A stretch of 64,000 bases of DNA, from contig NW_017265171.1 of the NCBI RefSeq assembly GCF_001638985.1, positions 62,001 through 126,000 on the forward strand, written 5' to 3'. Position 1 is the first letter of the stretch. Each line of letters opens with the position of its first letter. The position numbers and the translations under genes are program-made. The notes beneath the pieces are model-generated. The model was not told the DNA's origin and searched no databases. It saw only the letters and a program-made list of their open reading frames with translations. The stretch comes from Phycomyces blakesleeanus NRRL 1555(-) (lineage: Eukaryota > Mucoromycota > Mucoromycetes > Mucorales > Phycomycetaceae). Shown here in pieces: positions 61,438 through 64,000 of the stretch.

Positions 61438-61782
61438 TTTTGCAAGATATTATATGAGAATAAAAGCTTAAATAAACAGTGAAAATATGGTAAAAATTGA
61501 AGCAGTCATAATTGTTTAGAATCTGTATTAAGAAACTGCTGGAGTGGCCTTCATATTCTTCATACTAAATCGCCTTATTGGGACTAGCGCGGGAAATCCT
61601 AATTTGGATATTTAGTATTTGGGTTTAGATATACTGCTGGAGATGCTCTAAGCAAAACGATTTATTTGTAGATCTCGATAGTACTTGTCAAGAGCCGATA
61701 TAATCTCTAGTAAAATATTGTTTTATATTAATATACAATATGAATAATATTATCATATATATTTAAATAAATAAAAGACTTA

Positions 61783-62345
61783 CCATGACAATGGCAATAG
61801 CAGGCGACGGAAGTTCTTGATCCATGGCGTGTTTGGGATAGAAACGCTCATCTATAATAAAGAATATATTCAGTTAGATAAAGATTAAAACAAAATATAA
61901 TAAATGAAAAGAAATATAAAATATTACTGGGTTGATGGCTGTATTTAACTATAGAGAGTATTTTTGGCGATATGACCTATGATAAAGAAAGAGAAAAACT
62001 TAGAATAATTTTATGGGATGACAGCATGAAGTATATTTACTAACCTTGGCTAATCCGGGTGGCCATTCTGAAGAGAATGCATCAGAATAAAATAAAATGC
62101 GAGGGTCTATGACAATAAAAACAATTACTACTTTTTAGCTGTATATATAGTATTTTAAAGAGATTCTCTTACCAGAAAAACCGAGGGATATAAAAGTGCA
62201 AGGGAGACAGAGCAAGTGTGTGCTTGTCTACGGCAGTGGAATAAATTAATTCTTTTGTTGTTTGTAAAGAAGTATTTTATTTTGCTAAAAAAAATGTATC
62301 CGTCTTACCAGAAACACGCGTCAATATAATAAAAGTTGGAAAGAG
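61783..62345 (-). pseudogene. Exon fragments of an unidentified gene beside the Harbinger element
   Basis: On the minus strand, three exon-like segments with consensus splice sites join in frame: DPRILFYSDAFSSEWPPGLA plus K (62117-62046), VISPKILSIVKYSHQP (61979-61930) and NERFYPKHAMDQELPSPAIA plus IVM (about 61851-61784), the last with a GTAAGT donor. No following exon is found; the Harbinger-derived sequence begins 130 bp away. Further upstream splice-like signals lie near 62175 and 62320, but no start codon was fixed. The family is not recognised. It may be a gene cut by transposon insertion or a chance pattern. Confidence 0.35.
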
Positions 62346-62469
62346 AGAGAAAAGAGAGAATACAAGAGAAAATGAAATAAAAGCGAAAACAAAAGTAAAA
62401 ACAGAGAGAAAAAAAAAAGAATAAAAAAGACAAAAGGACAAATAGTAATCTTACACGGACTTCATTTCC

Positions 62470-63225
62470 AGGATGGGGCCCTACCTAATTTATTGTGGCT
62501 ACTTGTCCAGGCCAAATGTCTTTTCTCCAATCCTTCAGAGCAAAACGAAGTGTCCTGAAATTCTTAATTCATTTAAAAATTTAAAGCCTTCTTTTCTATT
62601 GTATACTCATCTCATAAAAACTATTAGTCACTTGTATTGAAAAAAAAATTACTTTTCTTGAAGACAGCAAAAATACTACTCTGCTCATTGTAGATTAGCA
62701 ATTAAAAATTATGATGTTATTAAGTACCTTTTAGGAATCACTTCAATATGAATCCTATCAATAAAAATATTTGTTTTTCTCAATGGAAAGAAGCATTTCT
62801 GTCCAAGAACATTTCTCTTTAACAGTTAAAGGTTACAATATCGTGGCAATAGTAATTGCAAAGATGCAGAAGTTTGTAGCTGCAACTGGAAAGAGTAAAC
62901 CAACTCGAGTGTACTTGAAATGTGCCATAAGGGAAGGGCACAACATTTCCTGTTAGGATATCACGTCTTGAAGTAGCACGTTAGATAATTATTTTATTAT
63001 TCTCTATATATCAGTTAATTCATTAAAGGTAGTATGAAACTTCAAGTATAGCATTACATATTTAAGAGGATAATTTTACACTTATCCAAAGCTATTGTCC
63101 TGCCTTGTATTAAAGTATCTTTATTATGATAAGAATGAATCCTTAGGGACCAGATATAACTATTTGATGCCGAACAGCAACTTAAAATTTGAGGTCCAGT
63201 AAAATCAAAACATTCTTTGCCACCA
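62470..63225 (+). repeat. Unknown coding-like repeat, copy 2
   Basis: Second copy of the unit at 56980-57590, same orientation, longer by an insertion at about 62957-63105. It keeps FIVATCPGQMSFLQSFRAKR near 62485 and, from 62783, SISVQEHFSLTVKGYNIVAI and KSKPTRVYLKCAIREGHNIS, but stops sooner. The stretch GGGACCAGATATAACTATTTGA at 63146-63167 also matches copy 1 at 57514. Function unknown. Confidence 0.55.
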
Positions 63226-63923
63226 GAAAATGGTGTTTCCTAATATTAGCAACTGAGATACATTACTTTATTTTCACTAGTTATTCTCTAACTTTTAATA
63301 AAATTATTTTTAGAATATTGAAAGAAGTGGTTCTTTAACATTACAGTGAGGGGATAAATACATAGAATGGCATATACAACCTTAATTATTAGACTTCTTG
63401 GCTTTTTTTTTCACAGATTCTTTGATATATTTGGTGAGATTATTTTTATAATTTTGTGTGAAAGTAAGATTCAAATGTGTAAATGATTTATTTAAAGTTG
63501 ACGAATAATTCATGAAGATACAGTAGGGTCAGTTTTATATTCTCTTTGTCTAAAGTTGGACTCTTAATAATCTAAGAAGAAATTCAATTTGTTTCAACCT
63601 GAAGTTAAAATACTTTGTCTTTACAAGTTTGAAATGGAAAGAGCTGAAAAAGGATGCCTGAATTCCGAAGGGATAGACGTGACTGTCATGGGAACAATGC
63701 ATGGCATAATGAGAGGGGGTGGGAAGAAGAGAATAGGATTAAACGGTTGCACACTTTACACACACACACACACACACACACATACATTGATATATATATA
63801 AATCACACACACACACATCAAAGTACAAATAAATCAACTATTATTTTTCTCTGCTTCTTTCTTTTCTTTTCCTTTACTCTTTCTTATTAATAATTACACA
63901 CCAGAATAATACTTTTAATAAGA
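63226..63923. other. Promoter-side spacer
   Basis: AT-rich with (CA)n at 63760-63781 and 63805-63815 and a pyrimidine-rich stretch at 63845-63890 just before the next start codon. The open frames at 63589-63890 run into the CA repeat and are not called. Confidence 0.5.
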
Positions 63924-64000
63924 ATGTCGCCAGCTTCGAGTGACTCATCGCCCACATTCAATCCAACTCTTCAACGTTCACGCATGACAAAATCAAAAGC
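63924..64000 (+). CDS. Start of an unidentified gene (cut by window end)
   Basis: An ATG after a pyrimidine-rich leader opens a frame that runs to the window edge: MSPASSDSSPTFNPTLQRSR and then MTKSK. The Ser/Pro-rich, then basic N-terminus is typical of regulatory proteins or transcription factors but too short to name. The CT-rich leader and good codon use support a real start. Confidence 0.5.
   Translation, partial: MSPASSDSSPTFNPTLQRSRMTKSK

Larger units (their letters stand above)
58671..61650. mobile_element. PIF/Harbinger DNA transposon, nearly complete but mutated
   Basis: Two convergent genes, a Myb/SANT-like protein (58858-59991, plus) and a DDE transposase (61437-60096, minus), are the standard gene set of this superfamily. 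To the right, CTCCAGCAG-type end sequences occur twice on the minus strand (61536-61549 and 61631-61645, GAGCATCTCCAGCAG); the first resembles the left end of the copy at 42.1 kb. A matching left end was not found, so the left border given is only the limit of the neighbouring pseudogene. Confidence 0.8.

Noticed and set aside
56980..63225. LTR retrotransposon with the two direct repeats as LTRs
   Set aside because: The interior has no gag, protease, reverse transcriptase or integrase, the repeats lack TG...CA ends and themselves look coding.

Overview
This window looks like nuclear DNA of a filamentous fungus, most probably an early-diverging one (Mucoromycota-like). That placement is an inference from the following: AT-rich spacers full of (TA)n, (CA)n and trinucleotide runs; genes cut by many very short introns (about 40-100 nt) with GTAAGT-type donors and TACTAAC-type branch points; and fungal house-keeping proteins such as fimbrin, Syf1, Dap1, a Sec4/Rab8 GTPase, Snx4 and a Kre9-like GPI protein. 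I could not run a similarity search, so family names rest on motif reading and the genus is not called.

Layout. 0-18 kb is a gene-rich block: fimbrin (5' end cut by the window), Syf1, a small GATA zinc-finger protein assembled from six exons, a truncated DDHD/PA-PLA1-like fragment, a CRAL-TRIO protein with a C-terminal membrane segment, Dap1, UDP-xylose synthase (with an 8-nt microexon), a Sec4/Rab8 GTPase and a small membrane protein. 18-24.6 kb is a transposon graveyard: a Tc1/mariner element with a changed catalytic residue and a frameshift, solo terminal repeats, a MITE-like element and inverted repeats. 24.6-28.1 kb carries Lsm7, a small membrane protein and a mitochondrial scramblase-like protein. 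28-32 kb is gene-poor and holds an old Tc1-like remnant. 32-40.3 kb carries an HMG-box protein, pseudouridine-5'-phosphate glycosidase, Snx4 and the Kre9-like GPI protein. 42-43.7 kb is an internally deleted PIF/Harbinger copy next to a 131-bp MITE. 46.6-48.4 kb is an MFS sugar transporter. 50.05-50.82 kb is a 5'-truncated LINE with candidate target-site duplications. 51.9-55.4 kb is a twelve-exon 6-phosphofructo-2-kinase/fructose-2,6-bisphosphatase. 57-63.2 kb is repeat-rich: two diverged direct copies of an unknown coding-like repeat enclose an unknown pseudogene, a nearly complete but mutated PIF/Harbinger element (Myb/SANT-like ORF plus DDE transposase) and fragments of another gene. The last 77 bases start a new gene.

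The genes are mostly unrelated house-keeping functions rather than a cluster. The sugar transporter and PFK2/FBPase2 both belong to carbohydrate use, and Sec4, Snx4 and the CRAL-TRIO protein to membrane traffic, but nothing suggests co-regulation. I found no CRISPR, operon, rRNA or convincing tRNA gene. I did not find a convincing new multi-gene system; the most noteworthy material is the family of dead and deleted transposons and two or three unknown repeated coding families at 57-63 kb.
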